Assembly (NCBI RefSeq): GCF_036499745.1
Contig: NZ_DASYDG010000025.1
Location: 1 to 64,000 of the forward strand
Direction: 5' to 3'
Length of the DNA: 64,000 bases
Origin: Pinirhizobacter sp036499745
GTDB taxonomy: Bacteria; Pseudomonadota; Gammaproteobacteria; Xanthomonadales; Rhodanobacteraceae
Shown: positions 40,163-48,196 of the stretch, in pieces
Numbering within the stretch: position 1 is the first letter of the stretch
Layout: each line of letters opens with the position of its first letter
Position numbers and translations under genes: made by a program
The notes under the pieces: generated by a model
Databases searched by the model: none
What the model was told of the DNA's origin: nothing
The model's input: the letters and a program-made list of their open reading frames with translations, nothing else

Positions 40163-41371
40163 ATGACCAAGCGGGACCTCGCCGGATGGCTCCACTACCA
40201 GGAACGGATCAATCCACGCACCATCGAGCTTGGCCTCGCGCGCATCCACGCCGTCTGGCAGGCCATGGGTGCACCCCGGCCGGCACCAACAGTGATCACC
40301 GTTGGCGGTACCAACGGCAAGGGTTCGACGGTGGCCTTCCTCGAGGCCATGCTGCAGGCGGCCGGTTATCGCGTGGGCTGCTTCACGTCCCCGCATCTGC
40401 TTCGCTACAACGAACGCATCCGCATCGACGGGCAGGACGCAACCGACGCATCGCTGGTGGCGTCGTTCGAACGGATCGAGGCGGCGCGCGGCGAGCTACT
40501 GCTCACGTATTTTGAGTTCGGCACACTGGCGGCGATCGACCTGATCGCCCGCGCCGGGGTGGATGTAGCCGTGCTTGAGGTGGGTCTGGGCGGACGCCTT
40601 GATGCGGTGAACATCATCGACGCGGACGTGGCAATCATTACTTCGGTGGACCTGGACCACCAGGAATGGCTGGGCGGCGACCGCGACACCATCGGCCGGG
40701 AAAAGGCTTTCATCGCGCGCGCTGGCCGGCCCCTGGTGCTCGGCGAGGCGAACCCGCCCGCGCGGCTCCTTGAAACAGCCAGGCAGATCGGAGCGGTCAT
40801 CCGTGTTCGGGACGCCGATTTTGGCGATGCCCCGGGCATCCCCACCATGGCCGGCAACTTCCAGCGCTTCAACGCCGCGGCGGCGGTGGCGGCGCTGCGT
40901 GCGTTGCCCGGCCTTGCGGTGAGTGACGCTGCGATGGCTGCCGGGCTCGCCGGCGCGCGGGTGCCAGCCCGCTTGCAGGTGCTGCCGGGCCTTCCGACCG
41001 TGGTGGTGGACGTCGGTCACAACCCCCATGCCGCCCGGGCCCTGGCCGCCTGGCTGGATGAGAGCCAGCCAGGGGCGGTGCAGGCGGTGTTTGGCGCCCT
41101 GGGCGACAAGGATGTCGAGGGCGTGATGGCGGCCATGGGCCCGCGTATCGCAGCCTGGCACCTGGCTTCGCTGGACGCCGACTCACCCCGCGGGCTCGCC
41201 GCTTCAGTGCTGGCGACGCGCCTGGATGCGGTGCTGCCTGGTGCACCGAGGCACTTGCACGCCAACGTGGCCCAGGCCCTGGCCGCAGCGCGCGTGGCGG
41301 CTGGTGCCGACGGCCTGGTACTGGCCTTCGGCTCATTCTTTGTCGCCTCGGCCGTATTGGCGGGGTCTTAG
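40163..41371 (+). CDS. folC: Bifunctional folylpolyglutamate/dihydrofolate synthase
   Basis: FolC makes dihydrofolate from dihydropteroate and glutamate and then adds further glutamates. The 402-residue protein has the P-loop ITVGGTNGKGSTVAF (about 43-57), TSPHLLRYNERI, the metal-binding LEVGLGGRLDAVN and HNPHAARALAAWL. The ATG at 40163 was chosen; the open frame upstream lies in copB. It begins the folC-SPOR-cvpA-purF cluster also known from E. coli. Confidence 0.96.
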   Translation: MTKRDLAGWLHYQERINPRTIELGLARIHAVWQAMGAPRPAPTVITVGGTNGKGSTVAFLEAMLQAAGYRVGCFTSPHLLRYNERIRIDGQDATDASLVASFERIEAARGELLLTYFEFGTLAAIDLIARAGVDVAVLEVGLGGRLDAVNIIDADVAIITSVDLDHQEWLGGDRDTIGREKAFIARAGRPLVLGEANPPARLLETARQIGAVIRVRDADFGDAPGIPTMAGNFQRFNAAAAVAALRALPGLAVSDAAMAAGLAGARVPARLQVLPGLPTVVVDVGHNPHAARALAAWLDESQPGAVQAVFGALGDKDVEGVMAAMGPRIAAWHLASLDADSPRGLAASVLATRLDAVLPGAPRHLHANVAQALAAARVAAGADGLVLAFGSFFVASAVLAGS

Positions 41372-41382
41372 GAAGGTATAAT
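41354..41382 (+). promoter_or_regulatory. Candidate promoter for the SPOR-cvpA-purF genes
   Basis: A perfect TATAAT lies at 41377-41382, just past the folC stop, with a weak GTATTG hexamer 17 bases upstream. It would give a leader of about 34 bases before the TTG start at 41423. Confidence 0.5.
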
Positions 41383-41422
41383 CCCGTCGATACATGTTTG
41401 CGCCCTAAGCTGGAGCCCGCAT

Positions 41423-42451
41423 TTGAAAACCCGCCTGCTCGGTGCCGCCGTCCTGCTTGCCCTGGCCGTGATTATCGTGCCGATGCTGTTCTCCAGCGCT
41501 CCGCCGAAGACGGACGCCGAGCAATCACTTAGCCTGGAAATTCCCGCCGCGCCCGATCGTGACCTGCAGTCGCGCACGCTGGACGTCTCCTCACCAGGCA
41601 GCGCCCCGGCAGCCGCCCGCACCGCGTTCGGCACCCCACCGGCCACCACGGTCACCCCGGGCAACGGCGGCCAGCTGGCGTCGGTGGACATCGCCTCGCG
41701 CCGCCCGCCCGATGTCGAGGCCAACGCACCGGCAGCCACCCCGGCCGGCCCGACCCCCTCCACGGCGCCCGCCGCGGCGCCTACGCGCGCGCCGGCCAAC
41801 AAGCCTGCCGTCACCCCACCGCCAGCGGCCAGCCCGGCGCCCGCGGCGCCGCTGCCCACCGGCACCGCTGCCCGCGGCAGCTTCAACATCAATCTCTCCG
41901 CCTACGCCGACCGCACCAAGGCCGATGCCCTGGTGCAGAAAGTCCGCGGCCTGGGCTATCCGGTGAGAACCGCCATGGTCACCCAGGCGGGCAAACAGCT
42001 CACCCGCGTCAATGCCGGTCCCTTCGATACCCGCGCCGCCGCGGAGGCCGCGCGTCTGAAGATCAAGTCCGCCGTGCCCGGCGTGCCGGCCAGCCTGTCT
42101 GGCCAGGTTGCTGACCAGAAGGGCGATGCCCCTGCCGTGGCCGGCGCCGCGCCGCGTAGCAGTGTGCCGACCGCTCCCGCAGCCGCTAGTCCTGCTGGGG
42201 CCATGTCCAGGGCCGGTGGCTGGGCCGTTCAGCTGGGCGCATTCTCCAACGAAGCCGATGCCAACAAGCTGCGCGACAAGGTCCGTGCGGCCGGCGTGGC
42301 TGGCTACGTGGACGGCATTGCCAGCAGCACCGGGGCCAAGCTCTGGCGCGTCCGCGCCGGGCCCCAGACCCAGCGCGACGACGCCATGCGAGTACGTGAC
42401 CAGCTCAAGGCCAAGCTCGGCGTCGACGGCAACGTCGTCACCGTTCCTTAA
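41423..42451 (+). CDS. SPOR-domain cell division protein, DedD-like
   Basis: The 342-residue membrane protein starts with TTG (GGAG 8 bases upstream). It has an N-terminal transmembrane helix (about 5-22), a long Pro/Ala/Thr-rich periplasmic linker and two SPOR-type repeats: FNINLSAYADRTKADALVQK at about 154-225 and GWAVQLGAFSNEADANKL at about 268-340. SPOR domains bind denuded septal peptidoglycan. Position between folC and cvpA matches E. coli dedD. The presence of two SPOR-like repeats instead of one is noted. Confidence 0.88.
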   Translation: MKTRLLGAAVLLALAVIIVPMLFSSAPPKTDAEQSLSLEIPAAPDRDLQSRTLDVSSPGSAPAAARTAFGTPPATTVTPGNGGQLASVDIASRRPPDVEANAPAATPAGPTPSTAPAAAPTRAPANKPAVTPPPAASPAPAAPLPTGTAARGSFNINLSAYADRTKADALVQKVRGLGYPVRTAMVTQAGKQLTRVNAGPFDTRAAAEAARLKIKSAVPGVPASLSGQVADQKGDAPAVAGAAPRSSVPTAPAAASPAGAMSRAGGWAVQLGAFSNEADANKLRDKVRAAGVAGYVDGIASSTGAKLWRVRAGPQTQRDDAMRVRDQLKAKLGVDGNVVTVP

Positions 42452-42499
42452 AATCCATGCTTCGGGCATTGCGCCCGCCTTTACTACGGTGAGCCTGCG

Positions 42500-43081
42500 G
42501 TGACCTGGGTCGACTACATCATCCTCGCCGTGCTGGGCGTCTCGGTCTTGATCGGCCTGTGGCGCGGCCTCATCTCCGAGGTATTGGCACTAGCCGTGTG
42601 GATTGCGGCGTTCTGGTTCGCCTGGACCTTCGGACCGTCCGTGGCGACGTATTTCGAGCACGCCATTTCGCAACCGTCAGTGCGGGTCATCGTGGCGTAC
42701 GGATTGTGTTTCCTGGTGGTATTGCTGCTCGGGGCGCTCTTGCGCTTCCTGCTGGCGCGGTTGGTCGAGGGCACGGGCCTGGGCGGTACGGATCGCCTGC
42801 TGGGCATGGTGTTCGGCTTCGTCCGCGGCGTGCTGATCGTGACCCTCGCAGTATTCCTGCTCGGGTTCACGCCCTTCACGCGCGACCCGTACTGGCGCGA
42901 TGCCACCTTGCCGCCGTATTTCCAGGGCGTGGCGGACTGGCTGGGTGAGCGCGTGCCCGAAAACGTGCGCCGCTACCTGCACCCGCCGGCCGATGTGCTG
43001 GACAAATTACCTAAGTTGCCCGCACCTGCGGGCAGCCATGAACGACATAACCTTCCCGCCGCCAGCACCACGACGGCCTAA
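42500..43081 (+). CDS. cvpA: CvpA family membrane protein
   Basis: The 193-residue inner-membrane protein has four hydrophobic helices in residues 1-125 and begins TWVDYIILAVLGVSVLIGLWRGL, split here at the GLWRG motif that marks CvpA. CvpA is required for colicin V export in E. coli and has a general envelope role. The GTG at 42500 is the only start that includes helix 1. It is 20 bases ahead of purF, as in many proteobacteria. Confidence 0.92.
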   Translation: MTWVDYIILAVLGVSVLIGLWRGLISEVLALAVWIAAFWFAWTFGPSVATYFEHAISQPSVRVIVAYGLCFLVVLLLGALLRFLLARLVEGTGLGGTDRLLGMVFGFVRGVLIVTLAVFLLGFTPFTRDPYWRDATLPPYFQGVADWLGERVPENVRRYLHPPADVLDKLPKLPAPAGSHERHNLPAASTTTA

Positions 43082-43101
43082 GCTAAAAAAGAGAAACACC
43101 C

Positions 43102-44577
43102 ATGTGTGGACTCATCGGTATCGTCGGCACCGCCGAAGTCGCCTCGTCGCTTTACGACGGGCTGACCGTGCTGCAGCACCGTGGGCAGGACGCCGCCGGC
43201 ATCGCCACCGTGGACGGCGCCCGCCTGCAGCTGCACAAGGGCAACGGCCTGGTGCGGGATGTCTTCAACCAGCCTGGCGTTCGCACGCTGCACGGCCGCA
43301 TCGGTATCGGCCATTGCCGTTACCCCACGGCAGGCTCCGATGGCACCGACGAAGCCCAGCCGTTCTATGTGAATTCTCCCTACGGCATCGCCTTTGCCCA
43401 TAACGGGAACCTGGTCAACACCGAGCAACTTCGCCGCGAGATGTTCGAGGACGACCGCCGCCATATCAATACCGATTCTGACTCCGAAGTACTGCTCAAC
43501 GTGCTGGCCCACGAGCTACAGCTGAACGAGCGCAATGCACTCACCCCCGACCAGTTGTTCAAGGCCGTGGCCGGCGTGCATGCCCGCGCGCGCGGCGGCT
43601 ACGCGTGCCTGGCGATGATCCAGGGCTACGGCATCCTTGCCTTCCGCGACCCCAATGGCATTCGTCCCCTGGTGATGGGTGAGCGCGTTACCGCCCTGGG
43701 CAAGGAATACGCGGTTGCCTCCGAGTCGGTGGCACTGGACATTCTGGGCTTCACCCGCATGCGCGACGTGGAGCCTGGCGAAGGGGTATTCATCAGTGAC
43801 GGTGGCGAACTCTTCACCCGCCACTGCGCACCGCCTGCGGTGCACGCACCGTGCATTTTCGAGTACGTTTACCTTGCACGCCCGGATTCCATGATCGAAG
43901 ACGTGTCGGTGTACAAGGCACGCCTGCGCATGGGCGAGAAGCTGGCCGAGAAGATCATGCGCGAGCGTCCCGACCACGGCATCGATGCGGTGATTCCCAT
44001 CCCGGATACTGCACGCACCGCGGCAAGCTCCCTGGCGCAGGCGCTGGGTGTGCCGATGCGCGAGGGATTGGTGAAGAACCGCTATATCGGCCGCACCTTC
44101 ATCATGCCGGGGCAGGGCGAGCGGGTGAAATCGGTACGTCGCAAGCTCAACGCGATCGACCTTGAGTTCCGCAAGAAGAACGTGCTGCTGGTGGACGACT
44201 CCATCGTGCGTGGGACCACCAGCAAACAGATCATCCAGATGGCCCGCGATGCCGGCGCGAAGAATGTTTACTTCGCCTCCGCGGCGCCACCGGTGCGCTA
44301 TCCCAATGTGTATGGCATCGACATGCCGGCCACGGCCGAACTCGTTGCTGCCGGGCGTACCGACAAGGAAGTGGAAACGATCCTCGGGGCCGACTGGCTG
44401 ATCTACCAGGATCTGGAAGACCTCATCTGGGCCGTGAACGACGGCAACGAAGAGCTCAAGCACTTCGATACGTCGTGCTTCTCCGGTGAATATGTCACCG
44501 GCCTGGACAAAGACTTCCTTGCCCAGCAGGAAACCCTGCGTTCGGACGATGCCAAGCACAAGCGCCGCACCGCCTGA
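43102..44577 (+). CDS. purF: Amidophosphoribosyltransferase
   Basis: PurF catalyses the first committed purine step, replacing the pyrophosphate of PRPP with ammonia from glutamine. The 491-residue protein has the Ntn nucleophile Cys2 in MCGLIGIVG, the glutaminase core QHRGQDAAGI, and a PRPP-binding loop VLLVDDSIVRGTTSKQI. A C-terminal tail ends DDAKHKRRTA. The last 29 bases overlap the start of the DUF455 gene. Confidence 0.98.
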   Translation: MCGLIGIVGTAEVASSLYDGLTVLQHRGQDAAGIATVDGARLQLHKGNGLVRDVFNQPGVRTLHGRIGIGHCRYPTAGSDGTDEAQPFYVNSPYGIAFAHNGNLVNTEQLRREMFEDDRRHINTDSDSEVLLNVLAHELQLNERNALTPDQLFKAVAGVHARARGGYACLAMIQGYGILAFRDPNGIRPLVMGERVTALGKEYAVASESVALDILGFTRMRDVEPGEGVFISDGGELFTRHCAPPAVHAPCIFEYVYLARPDSMIEDVSVYKARLRMGEKLAEKIMRERPDHGIDAVIPIPDTARTAASSLAQALGVPMREGLVKNRYIGRTFIMPGQGERVKSVRRKLNAIDLEFRKKNVLLVDDSIVRGTTSKQIIQMARDAGAKNVYFASAAPPVRYPNVYGIDMPATAELVAAGRTDKEVETILGADWLIYQDLEDLIWAVNDGNEELKHFDTSCFSGEYVTGLDKDFLAQQETLRSDDAKHKRRTA

Positions 44578-45367
44578 CCTGCACGCCGCAGCGAAGGCCT
44601 GCCTGGATTGCCCGGACCCGTCGGAGAAGATCCGCCTGACCGCTGCCACCTGGCAGGCCCTCGTCGATGGCATGCTGGCGCCCGATGCCTCGGCACCTGC
44701 GCCCGAACCTATCGGGCCGCCCGGCCGTCCAGACCGGCCCCGCCTGATCTCATCCCGAGGCTTGCCACAACGCGGACTGGGTAGCGCGCAGGGACGTGCC
44801 GCCCTGGTGCATGCGGTCGCGCACATCGAATTCAACGCGATCAACCTGGCATGGGACGCTGTCTACCGTTTCCGCGGCATGCCCGATGCGTACTATCACG
44901 ACTGGGCATCATGCGCGGCGGATGAAGCCCGGCATTTTTCGATGCTCACCGCGAGGCTCGCGGAACTAGGCCACGCCTACGGCGACTTCGACGCGCACAA
45001 CGGCTTGTGGGACATGGTCGAACGCACGGCGCACAGCGACACCGTACGCATGGCGCTGGTGCCACGGGTGCTGGAGGCGCGGGGCCTGGACGTGACACCC
45101 GGCATGATCGAACGCCTGCGTGGCTGCGGCGACACGGCGACCATCGCCGTCCTTGAAGTGATCCTGGCCGAGGAAGTGGCCCATGTGGCAGCCGGCACGC
45201 GATGGTTCCACTTCTGTTGCGCGCGTGACGGGCTGGACCCGACGCCTACCTTCGTGCGCTACCTCGATGAATACATGCGCGGCAGCTTGCGCGGTCCCTT
45301 CAACGTAGAGGCGCGCAAGCAGGCCGGCTTCAGCGACGACGAACTGGCGTGGCTTGTCGCGCTATAG
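44549..45367 (+). CDS. DUF455 family ferritin-like protein
   Basis: The 272-residue protein is of the DUF455 group of ferritin-like diiron proteins. The carboxylate/His metal ligands appear in two helices: AVAHIEFNAINLAWD with CAADEARHFSML, and LEVILAEEVAHVAAGTRWF. Its reaction is unknown, though the fold suggests oxidation or hydroxylation. The ATG at 44549 overlaps purF by 29 bases, so translation is probably coupled. The stop overlaps that of a convergent gene by 6 bases. Confidence 0.82.
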   Translation: MPSTSAAPPDLHAAAKACLDCPDPSEKIRLTAATWQALVDGMLAPDASAPAPEPIGPPGRPDRPRLISSRGLPQRGLGSAQGRAALVHAVAHIEFNAINLAWDAVYRFRGMPDAYYHDWASCAADEARHFSMLTARLAELGHAYGDFDAHNGLWDMVERTAHSDTVRMALVPRVLEARGLDVTPGMIERLRGCGDTATIAVLEVILAEEVAHVAAGTRWFHFCCARDGLDPTPTFVRYLDEYMRGSLRGPFNVEARKQAGFSDDELAWLVAL

Positions 45368-45682
45368 CGCCGCTACCGAAGTAAAGGTGCTACGCGCCTT
45401 GCCGGGGGCACCTGACGCCAGCCGGGTCCGCAACAATCCAAGCCGGGCCAGGTCGATGTCATTGGTTGCCGAGGCTTCCATGCGCATGGCCCATCGCCCG
45501 GCAGCCTCGGCATCACTGAGGTCGTACAGGCATACATAGGCAAGCTCATTGGCGATCCCCGGCGCAAGCGCAGGCTCGTCCTGGACAGCTTCCCAGGCAC
45601 GCAGGTAGAAACCGATGGCAGAGGTGATGTCGCGGTTGGCGTAGGCCGCCTGGGCCAGGCCCTGGAGAGTGCGCGGGTGCAT
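45362..45682 (-). CDS. Small TPR-like protein
   Basis: The 106-residue protein is entirely helical in appearance, with TPR-like pairs: LQGLAQAAYANRDITSAIGFYLRAWEAV, divided over residues 6-33, and ANELAYVCLYDLSDAEAAGRWAMRME. The tail is basic and Ser/Thr-rich. There is no signal peptide. It may be a short tetratricopeptide adapter. It starts 99 bases downstream of the K+ channel gene on the same strand. No family name can be given. Confidence 0.6.
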   Translation of the reverse strand: MHPRTLQGLAQAAYANRDITSAIGFYLRAWEAVQDEPALAPGIANELAYVCLYDLSDAEAAGRWAMRMEASATNDIDLARLGLLRTRLASGAPGKARSTFTSVAAL

Positions 45683-45711
45683 GGGAATTTCCGGTTTGCT
45701 GGGAATTCCGG
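45682..45711. repeat. Pair of GGGAATT(T)CCGG repeats before the TPR-like gene
   Basis: TGGGAATTTCCGG at 45682-45694 and TGGGAATTCCGG at 45700-45711 are 18 bases apart and lie at and just upstream of the start codon of the minus-strand gene. Each contains a GGAATTCC-like palindrome. A regulatory role is possible. Confidence 0.4.
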
Positions 45712-45781
45712 ACAGCTTGCAGCGCGCCGGGGCCGGCGGGAATCAGAAGAAACTCAAAGAACGTGAAGCCCGTGTGTTCGT

Positions 45782-46675
45782 TCAGGCGGTGGGCGGGCCA
45801 ACGCCGCTCGCCAGGCCGTGGCCGCATTGCGAACAGAAGCGGGCATCGGTTTCCGCTCCCGCGTGACTACAAGCAGGGCAGGTCGGGCCTACTGGCTTCA
45901 ACCGGCTCCAAAGCGTCACGGCCATTTCCGCACCGACGATGCCCGTAGGCAACGCGATGATGCCGTAGCCGAGCAGGATGGTCACCGACGTGATGAACTT
46001 GCCCAGCACGGTCTGTGGAGTGATGTCGCCGTAGCCCGTGGTGGTCATCGTCACCACTGCCCAGTACATCGACGCAGGAATGGATTCGAAGCCCGGAGTC
46101 GGGCCTTCCACCACATACATCACGGTGCCCAGGATCACCACCAGCACCGCCACCGTGCAGATGAACACCATGATCTTCCGCCGCGCATGGGTGAGCGCAT
46201 CCATGAGGTCTTGTGCTTCGCGGAAGTAACGGGTGAGCTTGAGTACCCGGAACACCCGCAAGAGGCGCAGCAGGCGGATGTCGATAAGGTAGTGGGCGCC
46301 GGGAAACATCAGTGCAAGAAGGGTGGGCAGCAGGGCGATGAGGTCGACCACGCCGAAGAAACTGGTGGCATAGGCCAGCGGTCGCCGCACGCTAAGCAGG
46401 CGCACCAGGTATTCGATGACGAACATCGTGGTGAATACCGTTTCGGCCAGCAGGAACCACGATCCGAAGCGCTGGTGCCAGGTCGGCACGCTGTCGAGCA
46501 CCACCACAGCCACACTGGCCAGGATCGCCACCAGCACGGCGATGTCAAAGGCGAGCCCGGCGGGCGTATCGGCGCGGAACACCACCTGGTAGAGGCGTCG
46601 GCGCCAGTGCCTGGGGCTGGGCTCTTCGCCGCGATGGACGGGATTGACGTGGGTCACGGGGCGTTCCTCGCTCAA
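45782..46675 (-). CDS. Voltage-gated K+ channel-like ion transporter with C-terminal zinc ribbon
   Basis: The 297-residue protein has six transmembrane helices. The S4-like sensor has regularly spaced arginines (LIDIRLLRLLRVFRVLKLTR) and the potassium filter is T212-T-G-Y-G-D217. After the last helix comes a C-terminal treble of paired cysteines, C266-x2-C269 and C281-x2-C284, which is a zinc-ribbon pattern. This soluble end replaces the RCK or cyclic-nucleotide domain of other bacterial channels and may sense metal or redox state. Confidence 0.88.
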   Translation of the reverse strand: MSEERPVTHVNPVHRGEEPSPRHWRRRLYQVVFRADTPAGLAFDIAVLVAILASVAVVVLDSVPTWHQRFGSWFLLAETVFTTMFVIEYLVRLLSVRRPLAYATSFFGVVDLIALLPTLLALMFPGAHYLIDIRLLRLLRVFRVLKLTRYFREAQDLMDALTHARRKIMVFICTVAVLVVILGTVMYVVEGPTPGFESIPASMYWAVVTMTTTGYGDITPQTVLGKFITSVTILLGYGIIALPTGIVGAEMAVTLWSRLKPVGPTCPACSHAGAETDARFCSQCGHGLASGVGPPTA

Positions 46676-46713
46676 GTCGGAAGCCGGCGTCCATCGCCGG
46701 CTGCATCGTGGTC

Positions 46714-47442
46714 CTAGGCCAACGTCAGGCCACGGAGCCGGGCCTGTCCAGGATCCACTTCCAGCACCGAACCCTGCTCGTACCAGTCGCCGAGCACAAT
46801 ACGCCTGGCGTTTTCCCCGTCAAGGGAGAATTCGTGGATCGCGGGACGGTGGGTATGGCCGTGTACCAGATACCGGACCCCGGCATCGCGCATGGCCCTG
46901 GCCACGGCATCGGCATTCACGTCCATGATGGTTTCGTCGGTTTTACCAGTGTAGGCGCGGCTGTCTGCACGGGCCTTCGCGGCAAAGGCGCGGCGCTGAT
47001 CGAGCGTCATGGCCATCATCTGCGCCTTGAACTGCGGCGTGCGCACCTGCGCGCGGACGGCCTGGTAGGCGGTGTCGTCGGTACACAGGACATCGCCGTG
47101 CATCAGCAATATCCGCTCGCCGCCGATATCGTGCACCACGCCATCGGGCAGGATCTGCATGCCTGCCCGCTTGGCGAAATCCTCGCCGAGGAGGAAATCA
47201 CGGTTGCCTGCCATGAAGTAGACCGGGATCCCGGCCTCGGCCACGCCGCGCGTAGCCGAGGCGATACGGCTGGGAAGCGGGGCATCGTCGTCGTCGCCGA
47301 TCCACGCTTCGACCAGATCGCCGAGGATGTAAAGCGCGTCGGCTCCGCGTACTTCGGGGCCGGCCAGGAACCGTTCAAAGAGATCGGTGATCGCGGGCCG
47401 CGTTTCGTCCAGGTGGAGATCGGCGATGAATAGCTTGGTCAT
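46714..47442 (-). CDS. lpxH: UDP-2,3-diacylglucosamine diphosphatase LpxH
   Basis: LpxH cleaves UDP-2,3-diacylglucosamine to lipid X and UMP, the fourth step of lipid A synthesis, at the inner-membrane face. The 242-residue calcineurin-like phosphoesterase has the metal motifs FIADLHLDE (about 5-13), ILGDLVEAWIGDD, MAGNRDFLLG, LLMHGDVLC and VHGHTHRPA. Its start overlaps the cyclophilin gene stop by four bases on the same strand. Confidence 0.96.
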   Translation of the reverse strand: MTKLFIADLHLDETRPAITDLFERFLAGPEVRGADALYILGDLVEAWIGDDDDAPLPSRIASATRGVAEAGIPVYFMAGNRDFLLGEDFAKRAGMQILPDGVVHDIGGERILLMHGDVLCTDDTAYQAVRAQVRTPQFKAQMMAMTLDQRRAFAAKARADSRAYTGKTDETIMDVNADAVARAMRDAGVRYLVHGHTHRPAIHEFSLDGENARRIVLGDWYEQGSVLEVDPGQARLRGLTLA

Positions 47443-48146
47443 GCCTTCTTCTTCGGCGTCGCCGGGGCTTTCACGGGAGTTTTTGCCGGTGGCTTGGCCG
47501 CGGCGCTCGTCGCGGAAGCCGGCGCGGCCTTCGGTGCGGGTTTCTCCTCGCCCACCACATTGGCGCCGTCGATCACCACCAGCGGATTGGGCACGTCGTT
47601 GACGAAGGGACCCAGTGGACGCGTAGGGAGCCCTGCCATTTTGTCGACGACGCTCATGCCCTCGACCACCTTGCCGAACACCGCATAGCCCCAGGTCAGC
47701 CCGCTCTGGTTGCCGGCGTAGTCAAGGCGACGGTTGTCCACCAGGTTGATGAAAAATTGCGAGGTACCGGAGGCCGGGTCCGCCCCGCGGGCCACGGCGA
47801 CCGTGCCACGGAGGTTGGACAGGCCGTTGTCGGCCTCGCTGGCGATGGCGGCACGGGTGCGCTTTTGCTGCAGGTCTCGGGTGTAGATGCCGCCTTGCAC
47901 CAGGTAGCCATTGACGACACGGTGGAATACGGTGCCGGCGTAGAAGTCGTCGCGTACGTACTGCAGGAAGTTGGCCACGCTCTTGGGGGCCTTGTCCGGG
48001 AACAGTTCCAGCGTGATGTCGCCCAGGCTGGTATGCAGCACCACACGGGGATGCGCCTCGGCGGCGGGCGCCTCGGGCTTGGCCGCCTGGCCAAGGGCCA
48101 GGACCGGGAGGACGAGGAGGGCGAAGGCAGCCAGGTATCGGGTCAT
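47439..48146 (-). CDS. Exported cyclophilin-type peptidyl-prolyl isomerase
   Basis: This enzyme catalyses proline cis-trans isomerisation in periplasmic folding. The 235-residue protein has a signal peptide (about 1-20) and a PpiA-like cyclophilin core with FHRVVNGYLVQGG, SGTSQFFINL and TWGYAVFGKVVEGM. A low-complexity Ala/Lys/Pro tail (about 205-235, ending TPKKKA) follows. A GTG two codons upstream at 48152 is an alternative start. It shares a transcript with lpxH. Confidence 0.93.
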   Translation of the reverse strand: MTRYLAAFALLVLPVLALGQAAKPEAPAAEAHPRVVLHTSLGDITLELFPDKAPKSVANFLQYVRDDFYAGTVFHRVVNGYLVQGGIYTRDLQQKRTRAAIASEADNGLSNLRGTVAVARGADPASGTSQFFINLVDNRRLDYAGNQSGLTWGYAVFGKVVEGMSVVDKMAGLPTRPLGPFVNDVPNPLVVIDGANVVGEEKPAPKAAPASATSAAAKPPAKTPVKAPATPKKKA

Positions 48147-48196
48147 CGGCACATGATACCGCCGCCGGCCGGGCCGCGCGCCCCGACACGGCGCCG

